Shown: positions 33,704-41,077 of the stretch, piece after piece
Layout: each line of letters opens with the position of its first letter
How positions within the stretch are numbered: the first letter of the stretch is position 1
DNA from: a virus
Strand: one strand, 5' to 3'
Length of the DNA: 48,651 nucleotides
Virus record (IMG/VR): IMGVR_UViG_3300032242_003441
Coordinates: 1-48,651 of that record
Notes under the pieces: generated by a model
Databases searched by the model: none
Told to the model about the DNA's origin: nothing
The model's input: only the letters and a program-made list of their open reading frames with translations
Program-made: the position numbers and the translations under genes

Positions 33704-33731
33704 ATATTACCAAAGCTACTTGGGAGTGCAA
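33704..33731 (-). promoter_or_regulatory. Sigma70-like promoter with embedded operator
   Basis: Minus strand: TTGCAC (33731-33726), 16-bp spacer, TAATAT (33709-33704). The spacer TCCCAAGTAGCTTTGG carries an imperfect inverted repeat (CCAAG...CTTTGG). Upstream A-tract AAAAAAAGTTC is shared with the promoter at 44.7 kb. It faces the basic protein gene 47 nt away. Confidence 0.65.
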
Positions 33732-33776
33732 GAACTTTTTTTAACTTTTTTTCATACCCCTCAGAGCCAGTGTTTA

Positions 33777-35141
33777 TCAGCCTCCGAAGGCCGACACCCA
33801 TTCACCGTCGTTGAGCGCCCGGATATTTTTCGCCTTCCCTTCGACGACTTTGTAGACCTTCTGCTCGATCGTACCTTCGGCAAAAATAATGCGTTGTATT
33901 ACAGGGCTCTTTGCTCCGAATCGCACAGCGCGGCCAAGCATCTGGATCATCGTCTCCGCATGATACGTCGGGCTGATAAATGTCATCCGCGGACGACCGC
34001 CGACAATGTCATGCAAATCAATACTGGCGCTGCCGGCAGCGCTCTGCAAGATCAGCACCCGCAGCTCGCCCTTCATAAAGTCTTCCCGGTCCACCTCGCG
34101 CTTCCACTTGTCACGTCCGTCAAACACGCCGACGGAAATCTTTTCCGACTGCAGCATTATCTTGAGCGTGTCCACCGAGGCCGTGAAATTCAGGAACACC
34201 GGGCAGTACATCCCGCCCTCGACTGCGGCTTTGATCTCAGCCACCAGCGGCACCAGCCTACGCAGCTCGGCCTCCTGCCGATCACGCATCTGCTCCACAG
34301 CCCCGGGAGTCCCATCCTCGTGCTTCAGCAAGTCTTCGTCGCGGGTATGCTCGAGGCGATCCAGCGCATCCTGCACAAACTTGGTGGGAGATCCCACGTC
34401 CCAGAGCTCGATCTCTACGGTCTCCTGAGGCAGGTATTCACTCACCGTATCCCGGCAGACCCTCACACCATACGGCGCCAGAGCATCGCGCAGCTTCGGG
34501 ATAACCCACTTGCTTTGATTCGGCTTGAAGTAAAGCTGATTGTACCCGAACGGAGACTTGCCGCAGCCGTGGTCCATTGCCCAGCCGTAGAAGTTGCTCA
34601 AGTTGTGGAGGCCGCACAGAAAGCCAAGGGCCTTGAGCTTCAAAGGGCTGTCGGCGACCGTGGCGGATAGACATATAGCGTAGGTCTTGCTGGATCTTCC
34701 GACGCCTATGAGCAGCTGGCTGTTGAGCGACGTCTGTCCACCAGCGTCCTGCACCTCGTCAAAAATAATAACCGTAGGGGCTGCAGGATTCCACGAATAA
34801 GACGTGGAGCGACCGGACGCCTGTCTTGTGACGATCTCCCGGTGATTACGTCCATTGGTAAACCGCTGCCACGAATCCACGGCCAAGCAGTTTTGGTGAA
34901 GATCAAAGTCCCGCACCGCCTGTTCCCATTTATGGCGCGACGAAGCGCGGCAGATGACCACGAAGGGCACGTCAAAGCTCTTAACAGCTGCGAGGGCATG
35001 AAACGTTTTTCCCAGTCCGGTGTCACTCAGGTCAACGGCTACGCCGTGCTTTTGCAGGGCGTCCGCAAGCTTTCCCGCTGCCTCCGTTTGATACGGTCGC
35101 AGATTGATGATTCCAGACGATGTCGTCAAAATTTTTGTCAT
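33777..35141 (-). CDS. Superfamily 2 DNA/RNA helicase
   Basis: A 454-residue helicase starting at MTKILTTSS. Motifs: LRPYQ (14-18), Walker A DTGLGKT (40-46), Walker B FDEVQD (127-132), SAT in LSATVADSP (~160), and motif VI QMLGRAVRFG (~400). It resembles SNF2/DEAD-type phage helicases that unwind or remodel recombination intermediates. The DEVQ box replaces the common DEAH. The start overlaps the preceding small gene by 110 nt. Confidence 0.85.
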   Translation of the reverse strand: MTKILTTSSGIINLRPYQTEAAGKLADALQKHGVAVDLSDTGLGKTFHALAAVKSFDVPFVVICRASSRHKWEQAVRDFDLHQNCLAVDSWQRFTNGRNHREIVTRQASGRSTSYSWNPAAPTVIIFDEVQDAGGQTSLNSQLLIGVGRSSKTYAICLSATVADSPLKLKALGFLCGLHNLSNFYGWAMDHGCGKSPFGYNQLYFKPNQSKWVIPKLRDALAPYGVRVCRDTVSEYLPQETVEIELWDVGSPTKFVQDALDRLEHTRDEDLLKHEDGTPGAVEQMRDRQEAELRRLVPLVAEIKAAVEGGMYCPVFLNFTASVDTLKIMLQSEKISVGVFDGRDKWKREVDREDFMKGELRVLILQSAAGSASIDLHDIVGGRPRMTFISPTYHAETMIQMLGRAVRFGAKSPVIQRIIFAEGTIEQKVYKVVEGKAKNIRALNDGEWVSAFGG

Positions 35142-35229
35142 AAGTTGATTTATTGATTGGACGAGGATCGGAGCCTTTTCCACCGCCCCACGAGCCTTTC
35201 CATTTATTAGAGTCGATCTTTTTTTGCAT
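35032..35229 (-). CDS. Small protein overlapping the helicase gene
   Basis: A 65-residue basic protein in another frame, with MQKKIDSNKWKGSWGGGKG and STYDKNFDDIVWN, segments that look natural and resemble short phage proteins ending in 'YDxNFDxIxW'. Its first 23 nt overlap the stop of the upstream membrane peptide gene, continuing a chain of overlapping genes, which supports translation. The last 110 nt overlap the helicase start. Function unknown. Confidence 0.4.
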   Translation of the reverse strand: MQKKIDSNKWKGSWGGGKGSDPRPINKSTYDKNFDDIVWNHQSATVSNGGSGKACGRPAKARRSR

Positions 35230-35326
35230 CGTCTTCAGGTATTAGGCAGAGGAAAAAGAAAACAATGATTAGCACGCACAGGAAAGCAATGAAGCCTCCT
35301 ACAATTTTAAGAACGGTCAGTATCAT
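35207..35326 (-). CDS. 39-residue single-span membrane peptide
   Basis: Starts MILTVLKIVGGFIAFLCVLI, continues with IVFFFLCLIP and ends EDDAKKDRL: one long hydrophobic helix with an acidic/basic cytoplasmic-type tail. Overlaps the genes on both sides by about 20 nt. Small phage membrane peptides of this kind can be superinfection or lysis regulators; nothing here decides which. Confidence 0.55.
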   Translation of the reverse strand: MILTVLKIVGGFIAFLCVLIIVFFFLCLIPEDDAKKDRL

Positions 35327-35423
35327 TCGGATCTTTTTGTTTGTGGGTGAGTAAGTCAATTCCGTAAATAAGGCCATAGCCCAAAGCTAAGGCAACGGCA
35401 AGGGTGGTGAGCAGATGGGTCAT
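35307..35423 (-). CDS. 38-residue single-span membrane peptide
   Basis: Starts MTHLLTTLAVALALGYGLIY, then GIDLLTHKQKDPNDTDRS. One transmembrane helix (~4-25) with a charged tail. The A of its ATG overlaps the stop of the gene before (TAATG), and its own end overlaps the next membrane peptide by 20 nt. Function unknown. Confidence 0.55.
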   Translation of the reverse strand: MTHLLTTLAVALALGYGLIYGIDLLTHKQKDPNDTDRS

Positions 35424-35620
35424 TACCAGCTCCTCCCGTGGCGTACGGCGTTGGCTTTGATGCCGGCCATTCGGCGTGCAAGGGATCCAGCCCCACGCAG
35501 CCCCCCTAGCTCACTGGCTAGTTTTCGGCGCTCTATAGGGTGTAGATCCTTTGACTTCATTGCCTTTGTTATTTCTTTGAGCCGGCTGGCTCGTGATTCA
35601 GGTGTGTGTTTTGTACTCAT
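35423..35620 (-). CDS. Small basic hypothetical protein
   Basis: A 65-residue, Arg/Lys-rich helical protein (ASRLKEITKAMKSKDLHPIE; LARRMAGIKANAVRHGRSW). Coupled by TAATG to the following membrane peptide. Charge suggests nucleic acid or membrane binding; no family recognised. Confidence 0.6.
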   Translation of the reverse strand: MSTKHTPESRASRLKEITKAMKSKDLHPIERRKLASELGGLRGAGSLARRMAGIKANAVRHGRSW

Positions 35621-35629
35621 AGGGTTTGA

Positions 35630-35806
35630 TCATGCTGGATACTGCGATGCGTAGCTATCGGCGGCGCGGTTCAGCACCCAAGCAAGATACTCCTCATTGG
35701 TAGAGAAAGGAGCATCCGACTCGGATGGAGGGTTAGCGTTGTGAGCTTCCCGTGCGGCGGTGATGCCTCGGATCTGCTCTGGCGTGAAATCAATCGTTAG
35801 TTGCAT
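35630..35806 (-). CDS. Small hypothetical protein
   Basis: A 58-residue protein starting MQLTIDFTPEQIRGITAARE and ending NEEYLAWVLNRAADSYASQY-PA. The 'Tpe Q...G...AR...N' plus 'EYL..vl...a.sya.qy' layout is common in short phage proteins near tail fibre or lysis genes. Overlaps the preceding gene by 17 nt. Confidence 0.55.
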   Translation of the reverse strand: MQLTIDFTPEQIRGITAAREAHNANPPSESDAPFSTNEEYLAWVLNRAADSYASQYPA

Positions 35807-35960
35807 CGGATTCGGGTTTAGGGGCTACGATTTCTGCGAGGGTTTCGAGTGCCTTTTGGATGGCGATGAAGCCAGCTCGGGAGATGGAGTTGATATTCCG
35901 AGGCTCCAAAGCATCGGATAAGAGTTGGAGGGCTTCTTGTGGGGTCATGGTGTTGTTCAT
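35790..35960 (-). CDS. Small hypothetical protein
   Basis: A 56-residue helical protein (MNNTMTPQEALQLLSDALEP; FIAIQKALETLAEIVAPKP). An internal ATG four codons in is an alternative start. Begins 3 nt after the fibre-like gene stop, so it is probably co-transcribed with it. Function unknown. Confidence 0.55.
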   Translation of the reverse strand: MNNTMTPQEALQLLSDALEPRNINSISRAGFIAIQKALETLAEIVAPKPESDATND

Positions 35961-35963
35961 AAA

Positions 35964-36857
35964 TTAGACTAGGATGGTTGAAACCATTGTTCCTGCGTTG
36001 TTTACCCACAGGCGAACGACTCCAGTTGTGGTGTTGCGATAAACAGCACAAGTCCCAGCCCCGTTGTTGAATGGGGACGTGGCAGTTGTTGGATCTCCTG
36101 CGCCTGAATAATACCTGTAATTTACTGAAGTGAAAAAAGTTACTTGGCTGACAGAAATACTTGCCATTCTGCTAGTTGTCCCTGCGTAAATATCTACCGA
36201 CTCGGAACTAACAAGATTTAGTCGTCTCGCTGTTCCCGTTCCCCCCGCCTCGGTTCCTATTTCAAGGACGTTGGAGTTCCAGCGCATGAATCCACGCTCG
36301 TAGTTGGAAGCGTCCGTGTAGGTGTTGTAGATGCGCTTTGTCTGTGCATTCGTGCCGTTGCGCTGAGCAAGCGTGTTTGCCGCATCGCGGTAAAGGTAAG
36401 TGTCGTAATTCCACAATAGCGGTTGCGTTGCGGAGTTAATAGCGATTAGGTTGCTAGTGACAATTTGCCCACTTGCAGAAATCTGTTGTGTAGTAAGATT
36501 ACCAAACTTATCAACTTTAGTAAAACTTGTTCCTCCCCTTTGCAGATCTAGCAAAAGCGAAGTGGAGGCACTTGCAGTATCGGTGATATTGAGCTTCAAC
36601 CCAGTAACAACTCCCGTTGTGTTCCAAGTTCCCGATAGATTCAGCAACGGCGTCGTATTGGCTCCCGTGACCGAGTAGGAAGCCGTCAGGGCAGATGTAT
36701 TTGCGGCGGCGGTGATCGTCTGCCCTGCGGTAAAAGTATTTGCTGAAGCAATCAGCGGGACATTAGAACTTAAACGCGCATCTGCAAGCGTTCCACTCGT
36801 CAAAAGTGAAGCATTCGTTGTCGGAGGCGAAGCGTCTGAAAAGGGAAGAAGCGGCAT
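35964..36857 (-). CDS. Fibre-like structural protein on the minus strand
   Basis: A 297-residue protein. Ser/Thr/Ala-rich beta repeats at the N-terminus (GQTITAAANTSALTASYSV), a central TKVDKFGNLTTQQISASGQI, then YLYRDAANTLAQRN and YERGFMRWNSNVLEIGTEAG, a pattern common in phage fibre shaft/tip domains. It ends with a beta-rich domain. Its AT-rich composition differs from flanking replication genes, and its strand is opposite to the main virion block, suggesting acquisition as a cassette with the next gene. Confidence 0.55.
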   Translation of the reverse strand: MPLLPFSDASPPTTNASLLTSGTLADARLSSNVPLIASANTFTAGQTITAAANTSALTASYSVTGANTTPLLNLSGTWNTTGVVTGLKLNITDTASASTSLLLDLQRGGTSFTKVDKFGNLTTQQISASGQIVTSNLIAINSATQPLLWNYDTYLYRDAANTLAQRNGTNAQTKRIYNTYTDASNYERGFMRWNSNVLEIGTEAGGTGTARRLNLVSSESVDIYAGTTSRMASISVSQVTFFTSVNYRYYSGAGDPTTATSPFNNGAGTCAVYRNTTTGVVRLWVNNAGTMVSTILV

Positions 36858-36863
36858 AATTTA

Positions 36864-38135
36864 TTAGCTTCCAATAAAGGAAATAATGTCACCAGCCGTC
36901 CCGTTGATCCAAATAAGATTCGTGTTGGTGGCGGCAATGGATTTAGTGCTTCCAGCAGGAAGGATTGCTCCGTTACCTGTTCCGTCAACAGTGTTGGTAA
37001 GACCTGAGCTAGTTCCAATCGTAATGCTTGCGGCATTTGTTGATAGTGAGGAAATTAAAACTCCTTGGGTTAATACATTGCTTCCAATCTGAACCGCTGT
37101 TCCAGTTATGGCAATTTTCGCTTGTCCAGTTTTAAATGAGGATGGAATGATGATACTAGCTGTCTGAGTTCCATCAGACATTTTTGTGGCGCAAGTCGCA
37201 AGGTTTCCACCAGACTCAAGTGCTAAGGCTGATGTGTTAAGATTTGTACCTGCGTTGGCTGTAAATGCAGTATTGGTAATACTTCCAATAGAATTGGTTC
37301 CTGCATTAAGACCAACCGTTCCAATAGAGTTAGTTCCAGTAGGAGTAGCGGCGGTATTTTGAACTGCAAATGTTCCAGCATTTGTAACTGGATGCGATGG
37401 AACTGATGCAAGAGAAACAGGCTGTGTGTCTTGATAAAATGTTCCGGAGACTGGTACCGTTTGATCGGAGGCAATGTTTACAGGTGTTGAGTTTGCTATT
37501 GTAGCTGTTCCTTTAGATGGAATCTTGCCCGTATTTGTGGCAATGGTGGAAAGGTTGCCACCGGTTTCGAGCGCTAACGCAGACGTGTTGAGATTGGTGC
37601 CAGCATTGGCCGTAAAAGCCGTATTGCTAATTGCCCCAATCGTATTGCTGCCAGTAGCTAGAGAAGGAAGAGAGGCAAGGGAAACAGGCTGTGTGACTTG
37701 ATAAAATGTACCAGAGACAGGGACCGTGCCACTAATACCTACTGTTCCAGAAACAGGCTGTGTGGCTTGATAAAACGTACCAGTAACAGCTACTCCGCTG
37801 GTTAGCTTAGCGAGTATGCTTGCAAGGTTTCCACCTGTCTCGAGCGAATAATTGGTTGGTCCAGAGCTACCCCCGCCGGCAATCACGTTGACATCTAATC
37901 CCTGCTTTCCACTTACGTTGGTGGAAGTAATAGCCGTTCCCGATCCGTCTTGGTTCTTGGAGCCTACCGACCAAGTTCCCGACTGAGTCACCGCAAGGGT
38001 AGTAATCAGCTTCGCATAGATGGCTGCTAAGTTTCCCCCAGCTTCGAGAGCAAGCGCAGACGTGTTGAGATTTGTTCCAGCATTGGCAGTAGTGCTGTTG
38101 CTGGTAAGCGGGGGTGCGGCAAAGTATTCGCTCAT
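36864..38135 (-). CDS. Repeat-rich fibre-like protein on the minus strand
   Basis: A 423-residue low-complexity protein. NAGTNLNTSALALExGGNL occurs three times (a partial GGNLASILAKL adds a fourth), and VPVSGTFYQxTQPVS recurs three times. No Cys clusters or signal peptide. Beta-helical or shaft-like structure is expected. It sits 6 nt upstream of the other fibre-like gene and overlaps the dNMP kinase stop (ATGA). Confidence 0.55.
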   Translation of the reverse strand: MSEYFAAPPLTSNSTTANAGTNLNTSALALEAGGNLAAIYAKLITTLAVTQSGTWSVGSKNQDGSGTAITSTNVSGKQGLDVNVIAGGGSSGPTNYSLETGGNLASILAKLTSGVAVTGTFYQATQPVSGTVGISGTVPVSGTFYQVTQPVSLASLPSLATGSNTIGAISNTAFTANAGTNLNTSALALETGGNLSTIATNTGKIPSKGTATIANSTPVNIASDQTVPVSGTFYQDTQPVSLASVPSHPVTNAGTFAVQNTAATPTGTNSIGTVGLNAGTNSIGSITNTAFTANAGTNLNTSALALESGGNLATCATKMSDGTQTASIIIPSSFKTGQAKIAITGTAVQIGSNVLTQGVLISSLSTNAASITIGTSSGLTNTVDGTGNGAILPAGSTKSIAATNTNLIWINGTAGDIISFIGS

Positions 38136-38653
38136 AGGAAGGTCTCTAATTTCTCGCAGAGTTCGGTGATGGTCTCGTTGTTCAATAACGTTGCATCGCA
38201 GGAAAAGTCAATGATCTCGGAGATGTGTGAGTTTTCCGCAATTTGATTTTGCTGCGGTCTGAAGACTTCAAATACGTATCCGTTGAGCTTCCATATTGCC
38301 TCAACCTCATTGCCAAACCGTATGTCATCGCATACGACTTTTCCGCCGGATTGCAGCACAGCGTTTGTGCGGCGATACCAAGCGTCAATCCAGATCAGCG
38401 GGTACATCGTCTCCCTTCCCCATTCGGTTCCCAGCGTCTGCATGGCGTACCGCGGAGTCTTGCCTCCTAAAAGGTAGCAGGGTTCTTCTTTACCGGCGCC
38501 TTCGATCTCGCGGTCTGTTAGCCCGAGCACACGAAGCATGTCCTTGATGACATCAGCAAACTTCACAAGCGTGTACCCGTGATTATCCACGAGATACTTC
38601 GACAGCGTGCTCTTACCCGATCCGGCTTTACCTGCAAAGGCGATTAGTTTCAT
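38132..38653 (-). CDS. Deoxynucleoside monophosphate kinase-like
   Basis: A 173-residue P-loop kinase starting at MKLIAFAGKAGSGKSTLSKY (Walker A 8-15). CDDIRFGNEVEAI (~97-109) matches the 'DxRFxNEh' segment of T4 gp1-type dNMP kinases; a GTEWGRE segment precedes it, as in that family. It would convert host-derived dNMPs to dNDPs for phage DNA synthesis. Overlaps both neighbours by 1-4 nt. Confidence 0.75.
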   Translation of the reverse strand: MKLIAFAGKAGSGKSTLSKYLVDNHGYTLVKFADVIKDMLRVLGLTDREIEGAGKEEPCYLLGGKTPRYAMQTLGTEWGRETMYPLIWIDAWYRRTNAVLQSGGKVVCDDIRFGNEVEAIWKLNGYVFEVFRPQQNQIAENSHISEIIDFSCDATLLNNETITELCEKLETFL

Positions 38654-38838
38654 CAAAAATTTGGTTTTGCGAGTGTGTCGCGCTTTGGGATCCACTTCTT
38701 AATCTTCTTTTCAATTCCCCCGGTTTCCTCGCTGGCGCCTTTAGGAGCTTTTTTCCCGTGGTGTTTCCGAGGGCTGTGAACATGATGAGCTTCAGGATTT
38801 GCCGTGATCATGCTTTTGAGATGTACAGGAATTTTCAT
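38653..38838 (-). CDS. Small basic hypothetical protein
   Basis: A 61-residue Lys/His-rich protein (MKIPVHLKSMITANPEAHHV; GIEKKIKKWIPKRD). TGATG overlap couples it to the kinase. First gene of its sub-operon, preceded by the hairpin at 38858-38890. Function unknown. Confidence 0.55.
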   Translation of the reverse strand: MKIPVHLKSMITANPEAHHVHSPRKHHGKKAPKGASEETGGIEKKIKKWIPKRDTLAKPNF

Positions 38839-38857
38839 AGGGATTTAGGCTACCGTC

Positions 38858-38890
38858 CCCCGGCGGAGGGGTCAATGTCCTCCACCGGGG
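38858..38890 (-). promoter_or_regulatory. 12-bp leader stem-loop
   Basis: On the minus strand CCCCGGTGGAGG (38890-38879) pairs with CCTCCGCCGGGG (38869-38858) around a 9-nt loop. All 12 pairs form only in minus-strand RNA, because one is a G-U wobble that becomes A-C on the other strand. No U-tract follows. The gap to the ATG at 38838 is 19 nt. Confidence 0.7.
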
Positions 38891-38939
38891 TTAGGTTTAC
38901 GAGGGGCGTATGTTTGTGTTGGCGATGGTTTGGGACCAA

Positions 38940-39464
38940 TTAGCTGACTGCCTGATCGCTCGAGGCAGCGGGCTCGGTGGCTTCGGGGGCGGGGATTACA
39001 ACCTTAGCCTTCAGGATGGCATGCACTTCGTTCGTTACGGCCTCGTCGGCATAGCGAAGGAAATCAAATGCCTCTCCCTTGAGACCAAAGGAATCGCGGA
39101 TGATCATTTGCTCAAACAGCTTGGCAGAAAGAAGCAGCTTGAAAGCGTACTCCTGCGTGTTCTGGAAGAGCTCGTGAACGATGTCGTGATGGCTAACGGT
39201 GTTGATGTCAACGTTGCTAATCACGTGGTTCACCGCATCCTGAATGTTGTTGATGGTGGGCAACCCGGTGGGTTCGGCAGCAGGGGTCGCTGACGCATCC
39301 GTAGAAGCAGCCTGTGGGTTTTGCTCGGTAGCTAAAGATGCCTCGGCTGCGGGGGCTGCTGGCGTCGTCTCCGAGGCTGGCGTAAAAGGGACTACGTTCT
39401 CCGGTGCCGAAGTTGCAGCCACTGTTGATGTTTCTGAGGTTGTCTGTGTTGTATCGTCTGACAT
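38940..39464 (-). CDS. Acidic Pro/Ala-rich hypothetical protein
   Basis: A 174-residue protein starting MSDDTTQTT. Residues 1-75 are disordered Ala/Thr/Pro/Glu; ~78-160 is a helical domain (NIQDAVNHVISNVDINTVSH; LLSAKLFEQMIIRDSFGL; EAFDFLRYADEAVT), followed by another Pro/Ala tail. Not recognised. It could be a scaffold or regulator; no evidence decides. Confidence 0.5.
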   Translation of the reverse strand: MSDDTTQTTSETSTVAATSAPENVVPFTPASETTPAAPAAEASLATEQNPQAASTDASATPAAEPTGLPTINNIQDAVNHVISNVDINTVSHHDIVHELFQNTQEYAFKLLLSAKLFEQMIIRDSFGLKGEAFDFLRYADEAVTNEVHAILKAKVVIPAPEATEPAASSDQAVS

Positions 39465-39487
39465 GGTGTTGTGTTGTTGGTGGTTTA

Positions 39488-39685
39488 CTAGCGGAAGCAA
39501 AAGATAGTGAAGGCAACCAAAGTGAAAACAGATAGCGAAGCTGCAAACCAGAGTTCTACATAATCCTCGGGCTTGGGTTTTTCGCCTTTAAGTTTGGCCA
39601 AGGTGAGGTAATCCCAGACATCAAAAAATTCTTTCATCGAAAAAATGATGTTCAGAAAAAAAGTTACGGCGAGTAGTGGGTGCAT
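39488..39685 (-). CDS. Small two-span membrane protein
   Basis: A 65-residue protein starting at MHPLLAVTFFLNIIF. Hydrophobic segments at both ends (1-16 and LWFAASLSVFTLVAFTIFCF at 45-64) flank a charged middle (KLKGEKPKPEDY). TAATG overlap with the resolvase gene. Function unknown. Confidence 0.6.
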   Translation of the reverse strand: MHPLLAVTFFLNIIFSMKEFFDVWDYLTLAKLKGEKPKPEDYVELWFAASLSVFTLVAFTIFCFR

Positions 39686-40239
39686 TATTTTACAAGGATG
39701 TCGCCAATCGTGGCTCCGTGCAGGGCGATGAGCGCTGCGTCGGCTGCCCACCGTGGCAGGGTTTTACTGTCGGAAAAAAATTCAGACATCGCCATAGCGT
39801 GAAGATATTTCTTGCGGGTGTTGTAGGTCATCACTTGCCAATCTTTGGCAAGGAGACGGTAAGGTTTCATCCAGACTTGCGGTACGACTTGGTGTACGGT
39901 AACGCCGCGGCCTTCGAGGTATCCCACGATATACCGGTAGTTGGCAAACAACGTGGCTACGCTGGCGCCGGATTGATTTTTGCCGGCAAACTTAGGGATA
40001 CGCTCGATCCAGACTTCGCTGCGGTTTTTGTTGTCAACAATCATGCTGAGCTCTGCGGCCAAGTCTTCATCGGCCTCAGGCATCTTTACAACTTCCTTGA
40101 GCTTGGCCTTGCTGTCGATCAGAACGATCGCTCCAGACTTTCCGGGGTCAATTCCGTATACGTACATGACGTTGGTGGTCTTAGGTGTTTTCGAGACGAG
40201 CTTAAATTTTGGCTTAGGCTGTTCCGAAACGGTTTTCAT
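39685..40239 (-). CDS. RuvC-like Holliday junction resolvase
   Basis: A 184-residue RNase H-fold nuclease: YGIDPGKSGAIVLID (28-42, Asp31), SEVWIERIP (second acidic strand) and AADAALIALHG near the C-terminus (third acidic position). The pattern fits poxvirus/phage-type RuvC resolvases that cut branched replication products before packaging. The ~25-residue N-terminal tail is Lys/Pro-rich. Coupled on both sides (ATGA, TAATG). Confidence 0.8.
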   Translation of the reverse strand: MKTVSEQPKPKFKLVSKTPKTTNVMYVYGIDPGKSGAIVLIDSKAKLKEVVKMPEADEDLAAELSMIVDNKNRSEVWIERIPKFAGKNQSGASVATLFANYRYIVGYLEGRGVTVHQVVPQVWMKPYRLLAKDWQVMTYNTRKKYLHAMAMSEFFSDSKTLPRWAADAALIALHGATIGDILVK

Positions 40240-40475
40240 TTATTGGCGTAGCGCTCCAAGCGTTCCTGCATGAGGTGTTCGGCGATGTCGTACGCTTCCT
40301 CGGCAACTTGATGCGGAGGCATCTCGGATTGCGAAAGACCTACGGTTGCGACACCGGCAAAGAAATCAAGCATGGACATGCCTGAGTTACCGCGCACGGC
40401 TTTGTTGATCTGGTCCCCGGGGTGAGGGGTTACGGGGAAAGCAGGGTGGTCTTTGATGGTTTTATTTGTGGGCAT
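40236..40475 (-). CDS. Small phage protein of the 'GMSxxDxFA' type
   Basis: A 79-residue protein starting MPTNKTIKDHPAFPV. NSGMSMLDFFAGVATVGLSQ resembles the 'GMTLRDYFAAxAL' helix, and EEAYDIAEHLMQERLERY the matching C-terminal helix, of a common uncharacterised phage family. A longer start (MHLFLKH) is possible but would lie inside the upstream gene. Confidence 0.65.
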   Translation of the reverse strand: MPTNKTIKDHPAFPVTPHPGDQINKAVRGNSGMSMLDFFAGVATVGLSQSEMPPHQVAEEAYDIAEHLMQERLERYANK

Positions 40476-40632
40476 GGCGTTTAGATGTTTTAGAAAAAGG
40501 TGCACTAGGTTTTACCGTGCTGTAAAATTTTGGAGCTTTATCAATAAAATATGAATTGTCCGGGAAAAGCTTGGCCAAGAACAAAGGCCACCAGACAAGT
40601 GGCCGATCTCCGTAATAATTTTGTGCGTTCAT
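40462..40632 (-). CDS. Small hypothetical protein with MNAQ start
   Basis: A 56-residue protein starting MNAQNYYGDRPLVWWPLFLA, with an aromatic-rich middle and a basic end (FSKTSKRHAHK). The start and codons match the other MNAQ gene at 42055 (ATGAACGCACAA in both). Both genes follow a GC-rich structured leader and an 'ATAAATA' spacer. Overlaps the next gene by 14 nt. Confidence 0.5.
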   Translation of the reverse strand: MNAQNYYGDRPLVWWPLFLAKLFPDNSYFIDKAPKFYSTVKPSAPFSKTSKRHAHK

Positions 40633-40652
40633 TATGTATTTATGACGAATGT

Positions 40653-40684
40653 GCGGGGGCCGAGCATGAGCTCCCGACCCCCGC
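40653..40684 (-). promoter_or_regulatory. 13-bp bulged leader stem-loop
   Basis: On the minus strand GCGGGGGTC (40684-40676) pairs with GGCCCCCGC (40661-40653), with one G-U wobble present only on this strand. After a 2-nt bulge (GG), GAGC pairs with GCTC around loop TCAT. No U-tract follows. The gap to the ATG at 40632 is 20 nt. Confidence 0.7.
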
Positions 40685-40692
40685 TTCACCCA

Positions 40693-40899
40693 TTACTGAC
40701 AATCTTTTTCTGGTGCCAAAGCTTTCTTGGTGGGTTTCTTGTGATCGCAGCACTTCTGGACTTGCTCATTTTTGCCGGCCTCAGAAGCTTTCACCTTGGG
40801 CTGGTTGTCCTGATAGTTCTGGTTGATTTGTTTGCCGCCACCCTTGAGGTGGGCAACGGTCTGGATGTACTCCTTGGAAGCAGCGCTGGTGCGGTTCAT
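40693..40899 (-). CDS. Small Lys/Gln-rich hypothetical protein
   Basis: A 68-residue protein starting MNRTSAASKEYIQTVAHLKG, hydrophilic and basic, with a Cys pair (VQKCCDHKK) and a terminal Cys-Gln. The start overlaps the preceding gene's stop (ATGA). Longer reading of the frame gives a His/Asn-rich, unlikely protein. Function unknown. Confidence 0.5.
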   Translation of the reverse strand: MNRTSAASKEYIQTVAHLKGGGKQINQNYQDNQPKVKASEAGKNEQVQKCCDHKKPTKKALAPEKDCQ

Positions 40900-41024
40900 T
40901 TGGAGACTCCGCGGGTTGCGTTGATGCGCTCTTGGATCACCTGTTGAGGTGTCTTGGACGCAGCCTTGGTGGCAAGTTTCTTGGTGGTGTAGTTTCCGAT
41001 TACAATTCCGTGTAGGTCTTTCAT
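40896..41024 (-). CDS. 42-residue basic protein
   Basis: MKDLHGIVIGNYTTKKLATK, then AASKTPQQVIQERINATRGV: basic with one helix. It is the first gene downstream of the operator-type promoter at 41078-41106, with an A/C-rich leader (CCAACCCAACACCCACTACC before ATG). Its size and place right after a regulated promoter would suit a small regulator, but no motif supports this. Confidence 0.5.
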   Translation of the reverse strand: MKDLHGIVIGNYTTKKLATKAASKTPQQVIQERINATRGVSK

Positions 41025-41077
41025 GGTAGTGGGTGTTGGGTTGGTTGTTGTATGTATGTCCTTTATGGACGGGTTGA

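Noticed and set aside
33699-34670. 323-codon plus-strand open frame opposite the helicase
   Set aside because: It is antisense to a gene with clear helicase motifs and has a His/Leu/Arg-rich shadow composition.
38847-38875. TTGACC-N17-TAGCCT promoter on the minus strand
   Set aside because: The -35 lies in the loop and the spacer in the stem of a 12-bp RNA hairpin; the hairpin explains the sequence better, although use as a promoter cannot be fully excluded.
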